From Symmetrospora coprosmae (Eukaryota; Basidiomycota; Cystobasidiomycetes; Symmetrosporaceae): a stretch of DNA of 64,000 bases. The notes under the pieces are model-generated. The model ran no database searches. It was not told the origin of the DNA and saw only the letters and a program-made list of their open reading frames with translations. The position numbers were made by a program, and so were the translations under genes. This document shows, in pieces, positions 1 to 10,135 of this stretch. The stretch spans positions 62,001-126,000 of the forward strand of contig VUYT01000033.1 of the NCBI GenBank assembly GCA_008802785.1. Reading direction: 5' to 3'. How positions within the stretch are numbered: the stretch's first letter is position 1; the number at the start of each line of letters is the position of its first letter.

Positions 1-1255
1 GTCAGCCGCGATACCTCACCGACAGTGGATCCCGACAATGGAAAACGCACCTTCCGAGGGACAGGACGAAGTCCGCATTCTCGAAGGCCTCCTTCACGCC
101 CGGCATGGTGATGCTCCCGACGTAGTTGCCTCCAAATTGTGCACTGTTCTCGTCCATGGCCGCTTTGCCCATCGGCGAGCTGAAGAAAGTCATCCCCGTC
201 TTCTCGATGAGCTCCTTAGTCGCGTCCTGCATGTGGAAGCGGACGACTCCAGCATCGACCAGGACACACGGCCTCTGCGCCCTCTCGTACATCTTGCAGA
301 TCTTGGCAATAATGTGCTGCTCCACCTCGGCACTGACGCCTGGCTCGGAAAGGAGTCTGTCGATGCTGCTGTGAGTAACGGAAGTGCGCAGAGGCTCTGC
401 GGGGATGAGGGCGTCGACGAGGTCCGTGGGAAGGGTGAGGTACGTTGGTCGGTTGGTCTTGAGCGCCTGGAAGATGGCGCGGTCGATCTCTTCGCCTGCT
501 GTGGAGGTGCCGAACTTCCTCGATGCAGGCTGGATGTGCGCCTGTGTGACTGTAATGTTCGAGTAGATGTTCTGGAACGCGTCGAAGCGGCCGTCCCCGA
601 GCGTGTGGTGCAGCAGTGCACCCTTGCTCTGCAGACCCGTCGAGGGTACTCCGACAATGTGCAGGACGGGGACGTGCTCGCTGAACGAGCCTGCAATGCC
701 GTTCGTCGCGCTCAGCTCGCCGACGCCGAAGGTGGTGACGAGAACGCCGAGACCGCGCTTCATGCGGGCGTACCCGTCGGCCGCATACGATGCGTTGAGC
801 TCGTTCGTGCATCCGACCCACTCGATAGTAGGGTGGTCCTCGACGTAGTCCTGCGGGGCAGGTGTGGCAAATGAGGGTGGAATAGTCGGTCAGCGCCTGG
901 AGATGCGCTCTCCGCATGATGGCGGTAAGCCGACGTACAAGGAAGCGGAGGAAGAAGTCGCCTCTGTCGTATCGAAGCAGGATGGAATGGAAGAAGAGAG
1001 AAGCTCGCGGTTAGTCGCAGGTCTCGGTTTCTGCCTCTAAGCGCGAGAGTGAGAGCGAGACTTGCGGGACGCCAAAAGCGTGCGACACGCCAACCTGCAG
1101 GTTTACGGTCAGCTTGTCTCATTGGAAGAGTTCATCAGGGCCTGACGCACCTGCTCAAGCCTGGTCAGCAAGTACTCCGAGATGGTGGTCATCTCGGCTT
1201 CAGCGTGGCCGTTGCCGTTGCCGTTGGCCATTGCCTCGTGGGTGCGCTTGGACAT
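1..1255 (-). CDS. PDC1: Pyruvate decarboxylase, 5' part (C-terminal part lies outside the window)
   Basis: Thiamine-diphosphate enzyme that turns pyruvate into acetaldehyde and CO2 in the cytosol. Exons read complement(51..850, 939..963, 1066..1094, 1151..1255); a further donor (GTGCGT) at 50 and a CTGAC branch point at 1-5 show that the gene continues to the left. The N-terminus carries SEYLLTRLEQ and FGVPGDFFLRFLDYVED across three introns, then CTNELNASYAADGYAR with the family's cofactor-activating Glu near residue 70, and TTFGVGELSATNGIAGSFSE. About 320 of the usual 560-610 residues are present. Intron 2 (964-1065) only keeps the frame as a GC-AG intron (donor GCAAGT). The first ATG at 1255 gives a short Gly/Asn-rich leader before the conserved start; an internal Met at residue 22 is an alternative. 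Divergent from the orphan gene at 1645. Family assignment is confident. Confidence 0.93.
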
Positions 1256-1644
1256 TGTGTGGGAGGGGTACGAGGTGGATGTACGAGATGCGATAGACGG
1301 TTGCGAGTGGAAGCGAGGAGGGAAGGAAGACAAGGAGCGAAGGAGGGAAAAGGGCACCGGGCTGTACAGGTACCGACCGGCCTGCGCGTGACCAGGTCGC
1401 AGCACGTGCAAGGACCGCATGGTACTTGGCAGACGCGACATTCGATTTTGTAATGAGGACGCGGCCATGCTGGAGTCCTGCTCCGTATGCTCATAGAGAC
1501 CCGGTCTGGCTGCTCCACGTAGCGAGCAATGGGCGTCTACTCGAGTACTCGTACCTGCTGGTACCGGTGGTGGCAAATCTTCGAGGTCTCGTGCCTCTTT
1601 GTGCCGCAGACGCGTCCTTCTTTCTTCTATGAACCCTGGCGGAC
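1256..1644. promoter_or_regulatory. Divergent intergenic region of PDC and the acidic orphan
   Basis: About 390 bases between two divergent start codons, so it should hold both promoters. I see no clear TATA box or repeat in it. Confidence 0.4.
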
Positions 1645-2667
1645 ATGTCGTCGATAGTGGAGCATCCTGCTCGTCACGCGCAATGGGGCGTCCTGGTCTC
1701 GCCGGGCAGCTACGATGTGGTCACGGCCTCTATCGCGCTTCCACCGTCAGCGGCCACGACTCCGAGTTCGGCTTCTCCGGCAGTCTACGCGTCCCTGTTC
1801 GCAAAAGGCGCCGACATCCAGGTCCTGGAGCTTCCCTTCAGCAGGCGCTGCTTGAGCCTGCGCGCATATAGCGATGGCGACGCCGACGGTGCTTCGGCTG
1901 TTGGGGTGCTCCTTGTGCACGCCAGGCCTGGTGATGCCACTGCCTCGAGCTCGGAAGGGTCGACCGAGAAGAACAGGCTCGCCGGCGAGCTGCTCTACGA
2001 TCCGTGTGCTCCACCTGAATTGCAGAAGATGCAGCGCGAGAACCCCGAAACCAGCATCCGCGGCGACGCCTACGTCTTTTACGCAGACACAGACCGAGAC
2101 TTCCACCCCTCGCCGGACTGGGAGGCGCTCCACGACACCCTATACAGCGCCAGGCTGGCTGACCTGCAGCTCAGTCTTGGGTCCAGCAGCCGTGCATCAC
2201 AGCCTGGAGAAGACGTCGGGTCTCCCTCGCTCAAACACCCAAACACGGCAAACAGACTGGCTGCAGAGTATCGCGCCCGGTACGCCGAGCTCGAGCGCAA
2301 GCGGGAAGGTCGACAGCATACAAAGAAAATGGACGGATCCGACAGCGATGCAGGTGAAGAGTCGCCAGAAGGCGGCGACGAGAGCGATTGGACGGACGAG
2401 GAGGTGGAACGGCGCAAACCCAGAGCCAGCTCCGGCTTCCGCGATGGGCCCGGGCGTTTTGGCTCGGACGAGGACGAACCCCACGGACACAACGGACGCA
2501 GAGATACGGCGTGCACAGATGACATTGTCTCGGCTGAGGGCAGCGAAGAAGAAGAATCAGAGCTGGAGAGCAGCGACGAAGACGAGAACGACCCTAAGAA
2601 GCGCGCTCTGCTCAACACCATTCGCCAGATGATTGCCAGTGACGGCAAGCTGGATCTAGAGAGGTGA
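1645..2667 (+). CDS. Acidic protein of unknown function
   Basis: Single open frame of 340 codons from an ATG at 1645. I do not recognise the family. Residues 1-200 look folded, with the stretch RGDAYVFYADTDRDFHPSPD near 138. The rest is highly charged: a Lys/Arg patch (ERKREGRQHTKKMD) followed by several Asp/Glu/Ser runs (SDSDAGEE, SEEEESELESSDEDEND), and a basic-hydrophobic end (KKRALLNTIRQMIASDGKLD). Acidic tails of this kind are common in nuclear or chaperone-like proteins, but that is only inference. The final codons read GAG AGG TGA, and AG|GTGAGC is also a perfect donor, so a further 3' exon is possible and the true end is uncertain. No signal peptide or membrane segment is visible. Confidence 0.65.
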   Translation: MSSIVEHPARHAQWGVLVSPGSYDVVTASIALPPSAATTPSSASPAVYASLFAKGADIQVLELPFSRRCLSLRAYSDGDADGASAVGVLLVHARPGDATASSSEGSTEKNRLAGELLYDPCAPPELQKMQRENPETSIRGDAYVFYADTDRDFHPSPDWEALHDTLYSARLADLQLSLGSSSRASQPGEDVGSPSLKHPNTANRLAAEYRARYAELERKREGRQHTKKMDGSDSDAGEESPEGGDESDWTDEEVERRKPRASSGFRDGPGRFGSDEDEPHGHNGRRDTACTDDIVSAEGSEEEESELESSDEDENDPKKRALLNTIRQMIASDGKLDLER

Positions 2668-3627
2668 GCAGGCGCGCCAGGATCGTTAGCCTGCTCGACA
2701 CAAGCTGAGGGTACGGCCCTCCATGTAAGACTGGGTCTCGTCGAGAGGAACGGTCAGCTGGTGCCACGGGACGACTGAAGGAAGATATCGCCTGGGATCC
2801 TTTGGCAGCAAAGTCTCGACACAATCTGCAAACAGCGTGGGAAACCGCTTTCCTTGCATGCGTGACTGGTACAAGGAGACTACGGGACGCGAGAGAGATG
2901 GCTTTGCCAGCACGCGCAAAACATCGCGCTGGTCTTTAGCGAGCCACCTCCCCCGGCTTGTTGGCCTCCGCCATCATCTTGGCTGGCTGCAGAGGTTAGC
3001 AGCGCCGTGCGCAACAGATCAGCCTCAGTGGGACCCATCGTGGAAGCGCGAAGAGATGTGTGATAGAAGATCTGGACAGCTCCGGTCAGCTCAAGGATTT
3101 ACGAGCTGCTCTTACGGTACGGCGCACCTGCTCGAGCCTGGTCAATAGGTATTCGGAGATGGTCACCATGGCAATGCCCGCCGGGTTAGCGTCGTTGCGT
3201 ATCGGCCATATCTTCGGAGACTTGTCTGAAGACGTTCGACCAGCTGCAATGGATGCGAGCGAGGAAGGGAGAGAACGCATTCCATCTCCTTATCGCAAAC
3301 TATTCACAGCGGATCCTGTGCACAAAGGGATGCAATATTCGCTCGCGCATGGTCGTCTTGACGCCATTCGAAAAGCTCGCTCGTCTCCGGAGGTGGACCG
3401 GACCACCCTGTCCAAAAAATGACAAGCCCAGTCTCCCGACTTGGTCTGCGCATTACGTGAAGCAAACGGCAGTAATCGATGCAGTGCTCGACTACTATCC
3501 TTGCTACAGGATAGCCACGGACGGACGGGCCGAGCCTTGATTTGTGTATGACTGGACTGCTTGCAAATCGATCGGTATGAAACGAGAATGGTATACGGTC
3601 AGTGCATGCCTTCGCAGCTGTGCGCAG
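2668..3627. other. Intergenic stretch with only a relic exon
   Basis: About 960 bases between the acidic orphan and the transporter gene. Apart from the pyruvate decarboxylase-like exon at 3128-3169 I could not build a convincing gene here. A minus-strand open frame at 2686-2919 has no recognised similarity and may be chance. Confidence 0.4.
3128..3169 (-). pseudogene. Relic of a second pyruvate decarboxylase first exon
   Basis: On the minus strand, ATG at 3169 starts MVTISEYLLTRLEQ, which matches residues 22-35 of the pyruvate decarboxylase at the left edge in 13 of 14 positions and is followed at once by the same donor context (CAG|GTGCG). Most base differences between the two copies are synonymous third-position changes. 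Downstream I find a possible intron with a CTGAC branch point, but the frame after it shows none of the conserved pyruvate decarboxylase blocks. The simplest reading is the remnant of a tandem paralog whose 3' part was lost or replaced. It could instead be a first exon borrowed by an unrecognised gene. Confidence 0.55.
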
Positions 3628-5591
3628 TCAATCCTCCAGTAAACGCTCTGCTTCCTCGTCATCCTCCTCCGCTCGCCGACGCGCGCCATCTTTCCGGGCA
3701 CCACGTTCGTCCTTTTCGTTCACGCCGCCAAACGTCAAGCTCTGCAGCGCAAGCGCCACGAGCGTCGCCGCGATCGCCGCGCCGAACACGGCCTTGATGG
3801 CTTTCTCGTACGCTGCGACTCCAATGTCGCGCTTCCACTGCTCTGGCCCGCCCTCCGCAAAGCTCCACACGAGCGTGGGGCTCGCGACGAGGCGGCGGAC
3901 TAGGGCCCAGTCGTCCGCACTGAGCTCGTATCTCTTTCCGTGCCGCGCGCGAATGGCAGCGACCAGCGCGGTCTGGAGCGTCCGCTGCAGGAGCCCGCCC
4001 GCCACGCCCGCGCCGAGCGGAGGTGCCAGCCCGCGGAAGGTCCCGTACAGCCCTGCGACAATGGCTTTCTCGTCGGTGGACGCGAGTACGTGTGACAGGG
4101 TGTAGTTGAGCACCGTGCCTGTTGCGAGGCCGTTGGCGATCAGCAGGCAGATGTACGCCCATTGCGGCCAGGGCGGGTGCGAGGCATAGAACGTGACAAA
4201 CGTCGAAAGAAAGAAGACAATGGATGCGAGACATTGCCTGTGCATGAGGCAAGGAGCGACCACGTCAGCTGATATCCGTACCGCCAGCCCAGCTCATCAT
4301 CGCCGCATACCAGTAGTAGCCGCCCCGTCCGCGGATGTAGAGCCCCGCCAGCAAGCCGCCACATGCAAAACCGAAAGACGTCGGAATGAGGCTCGCTCCG
4401 CCTTTTGCCGGGTGGTAGCCCAGCACCGCGATGGCCCACACGGGGCTGAAGAAGAGGACGCACCAGCGGCTTGCCATGGTCGACATTGCTGAAAGGCAGC
4501 CAAGGAGCGTCTGTCGATGCGCGAGCACGCTGACGGGGATGATGGGCAGGCTGGCGTACGCGTGTTCGACGATGATGAAGGCGCATAGGAGGAGCGCAGC
4601 GCCAACGAGCAGCCATGGAGTAAACTGCTGCGAAGTGACGAACAATAGGAAGAGGAAGAGAGAGGCTGACAAGAGGAGAATGCCGAGGTAGTCGATCTTC
4701 AGAAGCTTGGTCAGGAGACTTGGCCCTTCCCCGTCTGGCTGCTCGGGCTGAGCCGGCGTGAGAGCCAAGATGATGAAACCACCGGCGATGGCGATCGGGA
4801 CTTGCACCAGGAAAGCGGGCCTCTGATGTGAGCGAGCGCAGCATTAGTCGGTCGTGCTGACGCGGGGGCCGTCCTTCAACCCACCCAGCCGTATGTGGAT
4901 GTGGCGAATGCGCCGCCGACAACCCCACCAAGAGAGCTCCCCGTGGTGACGACAGCATTGACGCAGCCGATGAGTAGGCCTCTCCGCTTGACGCTAGCGC
5001 CCTGTACGAGGAGGACATTGGCAGTAGTGAAAAGGCCCCCGGCGCCACACCCGGTGAGGACGCGGCCAAGAAGGAAGATGCTCGTGGTGGGAGCGAGTCC
5101 GGTGAGGAGGCTTCCAAGAGTAAAGAGCGAGGTGCATGCAAGGAAGAGGTTGACGGGCGAGAAGATTGTGGAGAGCCGGCCGATGAGGGGATTCGTGCAG
5201 GACGAGGCGATCTGACGGGCCGTGCAGCAGCGTCAGGGATGAACTCTGCAGGGACAATGCGAGAAGAACGATGAAGATGTACCATGTAGCTGACGTTGAC
5301 CCATGTAGCAGCCTGGCCGTAGGCATGCAAGGTCTCGGCGATGGGTCCTGCGGTCGTGGTGATGACGGTGGCATTGCAGGCCGTCAAGAACAGGACGCTG
5401 GCGTAGGCTGCGATGAGGAGCGAGAGCTTCCAGGGGCTGTCTGGCAACGGCGAAGAGTGCGCAACAGCTGGTGCGAGATCTTCCTCGTCGGGCTTCTGCT
5501 GTTCGACGGGGATAACTACTGATGATGCTGCCTGTGCCAGCAGTGGGGTCCGCTCGGAAAGATCAGGCTTGGGAGAGGGAGGTGACACCAT
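3628..5591 (-). CDS. MFS transporter, DHA2 / vacuolar basic amino acid (VBA) type
   Basis: Membrane antiporter of the 14-helix DHA2 group, about 585 residues. Exons are complement(3628..4237, 4311..4822, 4885..5211, 5283..5591); all phases agree and the introns are 62-73 nt. Visible family marks: helix 1 with NATVITTTAGPIAETLHAYG, then TWVNVSYMIASSCTNPLIGR, the loop-helix motif LGRVLTGCGAGGLF, and STYGWRPAFLVQVPIAIAGG after the second intron. The N-terminal tail has ERTPLL, an acidic dileucine-like signal typical of vacuolar sorting. The C-terminal tail is charged (EEDDEEAERLLED). Substrate cannot be read from sequence; yeast Vba proteins move basic amino acids into the vacuole, related members export drugs. 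An in-frame ATG at 5660 would add 23 residues; I prefer 5591 because it precedes the acidic-Pro tail. Divergent from the AA14 gene. Confidence 0.9.
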
Positions 5592-6216
5592 GATGTGCAG
5601 CACCTCCTCTATCTTGGGTCCGTAGCTGTTGCTGCTCTGCCGCGATAGGAGAAAGAGCAAGGTGATGAAGCAGCGAGATCACGAGGTGCTCCGCCTGCTG
5701 ATCAGTCAGCGTCCATCTCGTCCATCAGACGCAACTCGACGACGTGCAATCCCGCGAGCAGCACCTGGATGCAGTCCAGATGAGCCATGTCGTGCTGCCC
5801 AGCCTGCTGATACTGCCCAGACGCGTTGATGTTGCAGAGGCCACCTTGCGGGCTGCAGTCGATCGCGCCCGCGAGCGAGAGAGAGAGAGACAATGACCTC
5901 ATGGATGGATAATAGAGGTGTCGCGTACTCGAGATGCGGACAATAGCAGCTGCCTTTTCTTCTCTTCTCCTTCTCACACTGACATCTCGCATCGCTGATC
6001 TCCCTCTCCACAAGCTCGTGCCTGTGCTCCTCCTCCCCTCCTCCTCCAGCTTTGGCTCGCCCGCCCGCGTCACAACGCACTCAGCTTCAAACGGGCAGCC
6101 CCGAGCGCCAGACAAAAGCCCATTCGCCGCGCCGTCGGACGTCTTCCCACCTTCCTCTTCCTCCCCCTCTTTCTCCCCCTCTCCCTGTCATCCGTCTGTG
6201 ACGGTCCTCCGGAAAG
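5592..6216. promoter_or_regulatory. Divergent promoter of the transporter and AA14 genes
   Basis: About 625 bases. It holds a short GA run at about 5874-5891 and a strongly pyrimidine-rich tract (about 6140-6200) directly before the AA14 start codon, a common leader or promoter feature of expressed fungal genes. A 60-codon minus-strand frame here (MRSLSLSLSLAGAIDCSPQG...) is too weak to call. Confidence 0.4.
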
Positions 6217-7447
6217 ATGCTACTTCGAGGCGGGACGACCCTGGCGGTAGCTGCGCTGCTGGCGGCGCAGTCCATCGTGCTAGCCGATGCGCACATTGTA
6301 GCATGGGCCAAGGGCATGTACTGCATGTTTGTGGGTCACACGCACCCAAATCTCATCGCAGAGGCGCAGCTTAGCTGAATCCTTGCCATACCGTGGTCCT
6401 GCGTTGCAGGGGACGCCGGACCGCCCGGACGCGCGCAACAACGAGATCCCCGTCGCCCCACTGTTCAATCTGTCCCGGGAGGACTGGTGGTTTCAGCACC
6501 GGCGCGGGTGCGACCGGGCCCCGCCGCCAGAGGGGGAGTTCCTCGAGCTACCTGCGGGCGGGAGCTTCACCGTAGAGATGGCCGGGAACCTGGCTTTCAC
6601 CTCGCACTCGCTGCACCCTGCCCCGCTCGCAGAGTTTGGAGACGGCCACAACCACTCGGACATTGTGCCCTTTGATGTCGCGCACGGCGCACCCAGCACC
6701 ACATCGGGCTGCATCGGGAGCCCAAATCTGCACGCTATCAGCGAGGCGCACGCCGCAGGGAGCGCGTTCGCCATCTCGTACAACGCCCGCTTGCAGGACG
6801 TCACGTTGGATAACCTGGTCGTGTTCACCGTGCGCAGGAACACGCCGTTTCGCAGACTGGCGACATTCGACGTCCCGCAAGACCTGCCGCCGTGTCCAGA
6901 GGGAGGGTGCCACTGCGCATGGCTGTGGGTCGCAGATGGGTGCGTACAAGTTGACTGATGATCACAGATCGCGGAGAGCGGGACGTGGGTTGACATTGTC
7001 CATTACTACAGGTGCGGGCAAGACAACATGTATATGGCCGGCTACCGCTGCAATGTCACGGGCTCCACCTCGACGCGACGCATCGCGCCCGCGCAGACGC
7101 CCGTGTACTGCCGGGACGACCCTGGCCAGTGCGTGAGGGGCGCAAAGAGCATGATTGTGCACGGGCAAGCCGAAGGCAACAACATTGCGGGCCGGCACAG
7201 GCCGCTGTACAGCGAGGTGCTAGGGTTTGCGGACGGGGCGCAGAACGACATCTTTGAGGATGTGGACACTGGCGCAGAGGCTCAGGAACAGGGTCAGATT
7301 GGTGCGGGCGCGCAGGCCGTGGCGGGCGGGATTCAGGAGCGCTCGTTCCGCGCAGAATCAGCACGGCCCGCAGAGATGGCAGTCATGTCGGCGTCCCGCG
7401 CTCGACGGCCGGATCGCAGATTCATTCTCCTCCAGCCTGCAGCTTGA
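6217..7447 (+). CDS. Secreted AA14-like lytic polysaccharide monooxygenase
   Basis: Copper enzyme predicted to oxidatively cleave polysaccharide chains outside the cell; characterised AA14 members act on xylan bound to cellulose, but the substrate here is unknown. Exons 6217..6330, 6410..6939 and 7012..7447 give 359 residues. Residues 1-25 form a signal peptide ending ADA, so the mature protein starts with His26 (HIVAWAKGMYC), the first ligand of the histidine brace. The block EDWWFQHRRGCDRAPPPEGE is very close to what I recall of the family. The second His is probably His118 or His120 (DGHNHSD) and the axial Tyr lies in NMYMAGYRC (Tyr226). Intron 2 joins VADG to CGQDNMY in frame. The last 90 residues are polar and likely a disordered tail. 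No carbohydrate-binding module is seen. Confidence 0.85.
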
Positions 7448-8481
7448 GCAACTCTATCACGATCCTGTAGATTCTGTCTCGGCGAATGTAGCCCATACAG
7501 CACAAATGTACCTACACGATGACATAGATGGGTTCGCTCTATCTTTACGACCAGCAAAGCTAAGCAAAGCAATCTATTCGTGTCGTTCTCTGTGGCGAGT
7601 TGTGCGGTTCTTGGAATGGTCTCTGCGGAAAGGCTCTCTGGAAGAGGTGGGATGTTCAGGTCATTGGTCTGCCAGTGCGGATGCGCGCTCCGAGCCTGGA
7701 TTTCGAGCAAGAAGATCGTCTGACCAGCCGCGGCGAGCCAGGTCAGGCGTGATGCGGCGGACGTGGTGATGCCGGCTGTGTGAAGGGTGCGAGTGGAAAG
7801 GCAGGGCTGTCCGGATGGGGACAATGAGCTTCGCTTCTTCTGGACCTCGATGCAGGCACAGATCACACGGGGACAGCTCACCTGATGCCAGTCCTACGAG
7901 GAGGAGAGCGGAGAGGACGAGGGAGCGGATAAGAGCATGATGCGCTTTCGATAGGACAGTCAGCGCCTGGCTGATGCGTTGATATATGCCGGCTGCGGGG
8001 CGAGTGCGTGCGGTAAGCAGAGCAGAGCAGAGCCACCGGCGTGGCCAGTCCGAGCCAAGATTGCGAGAGAATAGTCTGTGAGCCCTGAGACGGTGAAAGG
8101 TCCAGCAAAGCCACTGCTTGTCGTCCTGCGCTGAAAGGCGCCAGCCAGCCAGCAGCATCGGCGTTGAAGCGAGTTCGCGCGACGCGTCCGAGATGTGCTG
8201 ACAAGGGGGCAAGATGCCAAAGAGCGGAGATTTCTCAGAGGCGGCAGAGAGCGGAGGGCGGAGGGCGGAGGGCGGAGGGCGGAAGGCGGAAGGCGGAGGA
8301 AGCCAGGTGCCCAAACAAGGTGGACGTCACCGTCAGCTGTGACGGGACAATCCCGGGCAGACGGAAGGATCCTCGTCGTCGCTGCTAATAGGCTGGAACA
8401 GTCTTCGCTTCTTGTCTTCGCCTTTCTCCTTCGCTTGTCTCTGTGAACCACACATATCAGCGGTAACCAGAACGTCAGGCA
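7448..8481. other. Intergenic stretch with a GC-rich tandem repeat
   Basis: About 1 kb with no supported gene. The only structure I see is the heptamer repeat at 8251-8300; the long Pro/Ser-rich minus-strand frames there are produced by that repeat. Confidence 0.4.
8251..8300. repeat. Tandem heptamer repeat (GCGGAGG / GCGGAAG)
   Basis: About seven head-to-tail copies of a purine-rich 7-mer, the first ones GCGGAGG and later ones GCGGAAG. Simple-sequence expansion in a non-coding stretch. Confidence 0.85.
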
Positions 8482-9048
8482 ATGATTCCCGTCCATGCGC
8501 GAGTGCCCGTGGACGACCACCGGGCGTTCTACTCCTCGGGACCCTCAGTGACCGCCGACACGGGCTCGGATGCAACGCCCTTGCGAGCGACTGGAACGAT
8601 GCGGCAGGCATCTGTGAACGATGAGGAAATCAAGCTCGTGAAGCGGGAGGAGCCAGATTCCTACGGCTCTTCAGGATCGGCAGCCAAAGCGGCAGGCGCA
8701 GGACGACCGCAGGGAGGAGGCGAGGGCGGGACGACCGACGAGCAAGGGGAGAAGCTGATGCACCAGCTCCAGCGCGCGGCGAGCATTCCTCTCGCCAAGG
8801 CGCAGTCACGCTCGAGCACCGGGGACGCATCGGACCGCGACATTGCGGATGGGCAATGCCACGCCGTCATGCGCGAGGAGGACGACCACCGCCTCGAGAG
8901 GAGCTGCACCAAGCCTCCAATCGAGGGAGGGTTCTACTGTAGGGAGCGTGAGGCTGTCTTCGTTTTCTTTGCTGTTGGAGCGTCCGACAAGGCTGACGTG
9001 CGATGCAATCTGTGGTACCTCCGCCGTTCACCGCGCAGACAAGTGTAG
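8482..9048 (+). CDS. Possible hypothetical protein, low-complexity
   Basis: Open frame of 188 codons from an ATG at 8482. Residues 1-150 are polar, Gly/Ser/Glu-rich (DEEIKLVKREEPDSYGSSGS, EGGTTDEQGEKLMHQLQ) and could be the first exon of a regulatory protein; KREEP resembles a SUMO-acceptor consensus (psi-K-x-E). I cannot connect it to a following exon with confidence, and no family is recognised. It may be a chance frame in a GC-rich region. Confidence 0.3.
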   Translation: MIPVHARVPVDDHRAFYSSGPSVTADTGSDATPLRATGTMRQASVNDEEIKLVKREEPDSYGSSGSAAKAAGAGRPQGGGEGGTTDEQGEKLMHQLQRAASIPLAKAQSRSSTGDASDRDIADGQCHAVMREEDDHRLERSCTKPPIEGGFYCREREAVFVFFAVGASDKADVRCNLWYLRRSPRRQV

Positions 9049-10135
9049 GGCGGCTCTGTTCGGCCCGGAGCCTGCATGTTGAGAGGTTCGTTCCTGTGCT
9101 GATGTCTTTCAAGTCGACGTCCATGTCGGCGCTCATCCGCGTTCAGGCATCCAGGAAGACTGCCATCGCCGAAGGAGGAAGTGGGAGGAGCTTTGGTGCT
9201 TCCTGCATCTTCCCGGTCACCGAGACGCGTCTCACTGAGTGAGGGTGTGCCTGGCATATTTCGTGAGTGAAGACCGCCTTGAATTGACTGGCCTCGAGAT
9301 GTGTGAGAGGCCGAGCTGACATCCTCGAGCTCCCGGTCGCACGGCCCTTGCCGGATGTTCTGTGCTTGTCCTCCCGCACCGTAATGAGGGCGCACGACCA
9401 GTTGTGTTACCGACACACTCGCGCATCGTTTTGATTAGGCGGATCCTCCTTCTGTAGTGTCCATTCAGGGGAAGTACAACCTGTCCGATGACAGCCATCC
9501 TCGCGCCCGCGACCGCGTACGGCAGGCTGGTGGCACCCTCGTCCGCCCCTGTTACCGAGGCCCAGCCATGACCCTGTCCTTTGCAGCAGTGCTCTCTTGC
9601 AGCACATCACGGGGCGGCTGACCATATTACCGTACTGTACGAGTACAGTACTATAATACTGAAGGGATGTGCGCGCTGCTGAAGCTGCTGCTGACGCTAT
9701 TCCGATGGCATCTTCGGCATTTCTGTGGACGCGTGCGTCGTGATGACATCGTCAGAGACGGCGGCGGCGGCGACGGCGACGGCGAGCCTCACTCGTACCT
9801 GGCAGCAGCTCTGCTCTTTTTGGGTCGCACACGGTGCTCACAGTCTGTACCGGTACCTTCCTGGACCACTATGCCCGTGCCCGTGTGTGTGTCATCGTCA
9901 AGATTGCCGCTTGGTCACCCGATGGCCCTGATTGACCAGAAAGCAGCGCAATCCCCGCTCCTCTTTGCTGCTCTCCCTCCTGCGCACTCGACAGACGTCG
10001 TTATCAGACTGCATCTGCATTCGCATCGGATCGCATCGCACCTCGCTGGCAGCGCCTTGCTTGACCAGAGTAGCCCCATCCCCACCTCGAACGTCGCATC
10101 CGCATCGGTATTCTCCAGCAGCAGGTGCAGGTGCG
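9049..10135. other. Intergenic stretch upstream of the SGNH gene
   Basis: About 1.1 kb. It contains a perfect inverted repeat at 9632-9651 but no frame that I can support as a gene. Confidence 0.4.
9632..9651. repeat. Perfect 9-bp inverted repeat with 2-bp spacer
   Basis: GTACTGTAC, GA, GTACAGTAC. The arms are exact reverse complements. It lies about 485 bases before the SGNH gene and could be a protein-binding palindrome or a small cruciform; function unknown. Confidence 0.8.

Noticed and set aside
2686-2919. 77-codon minus-strand frame as the 3' end of a gene
   Set aside because: It has protein-like composition, but I could not join it to an upstream exon or any family.
3060-3540. An intact second pyruvate decarboxylase gene
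   Set aside because: Only the first-exon motif is present; the FGVPGDF, NELNASYAADGYAR and later blocks are absent from the neighbourhood.
5702-5911. Small secreted-looking protein on the minus strand
   Set aside because: The leader is produced by a CT/GA run and the frame lies in the shared promoter of two well-supported genes.
7661-8520. Pro/Ser-rich minus-strand open frames
   Set aside because: Created by the GCGGAGG repeat at 8251-8300.
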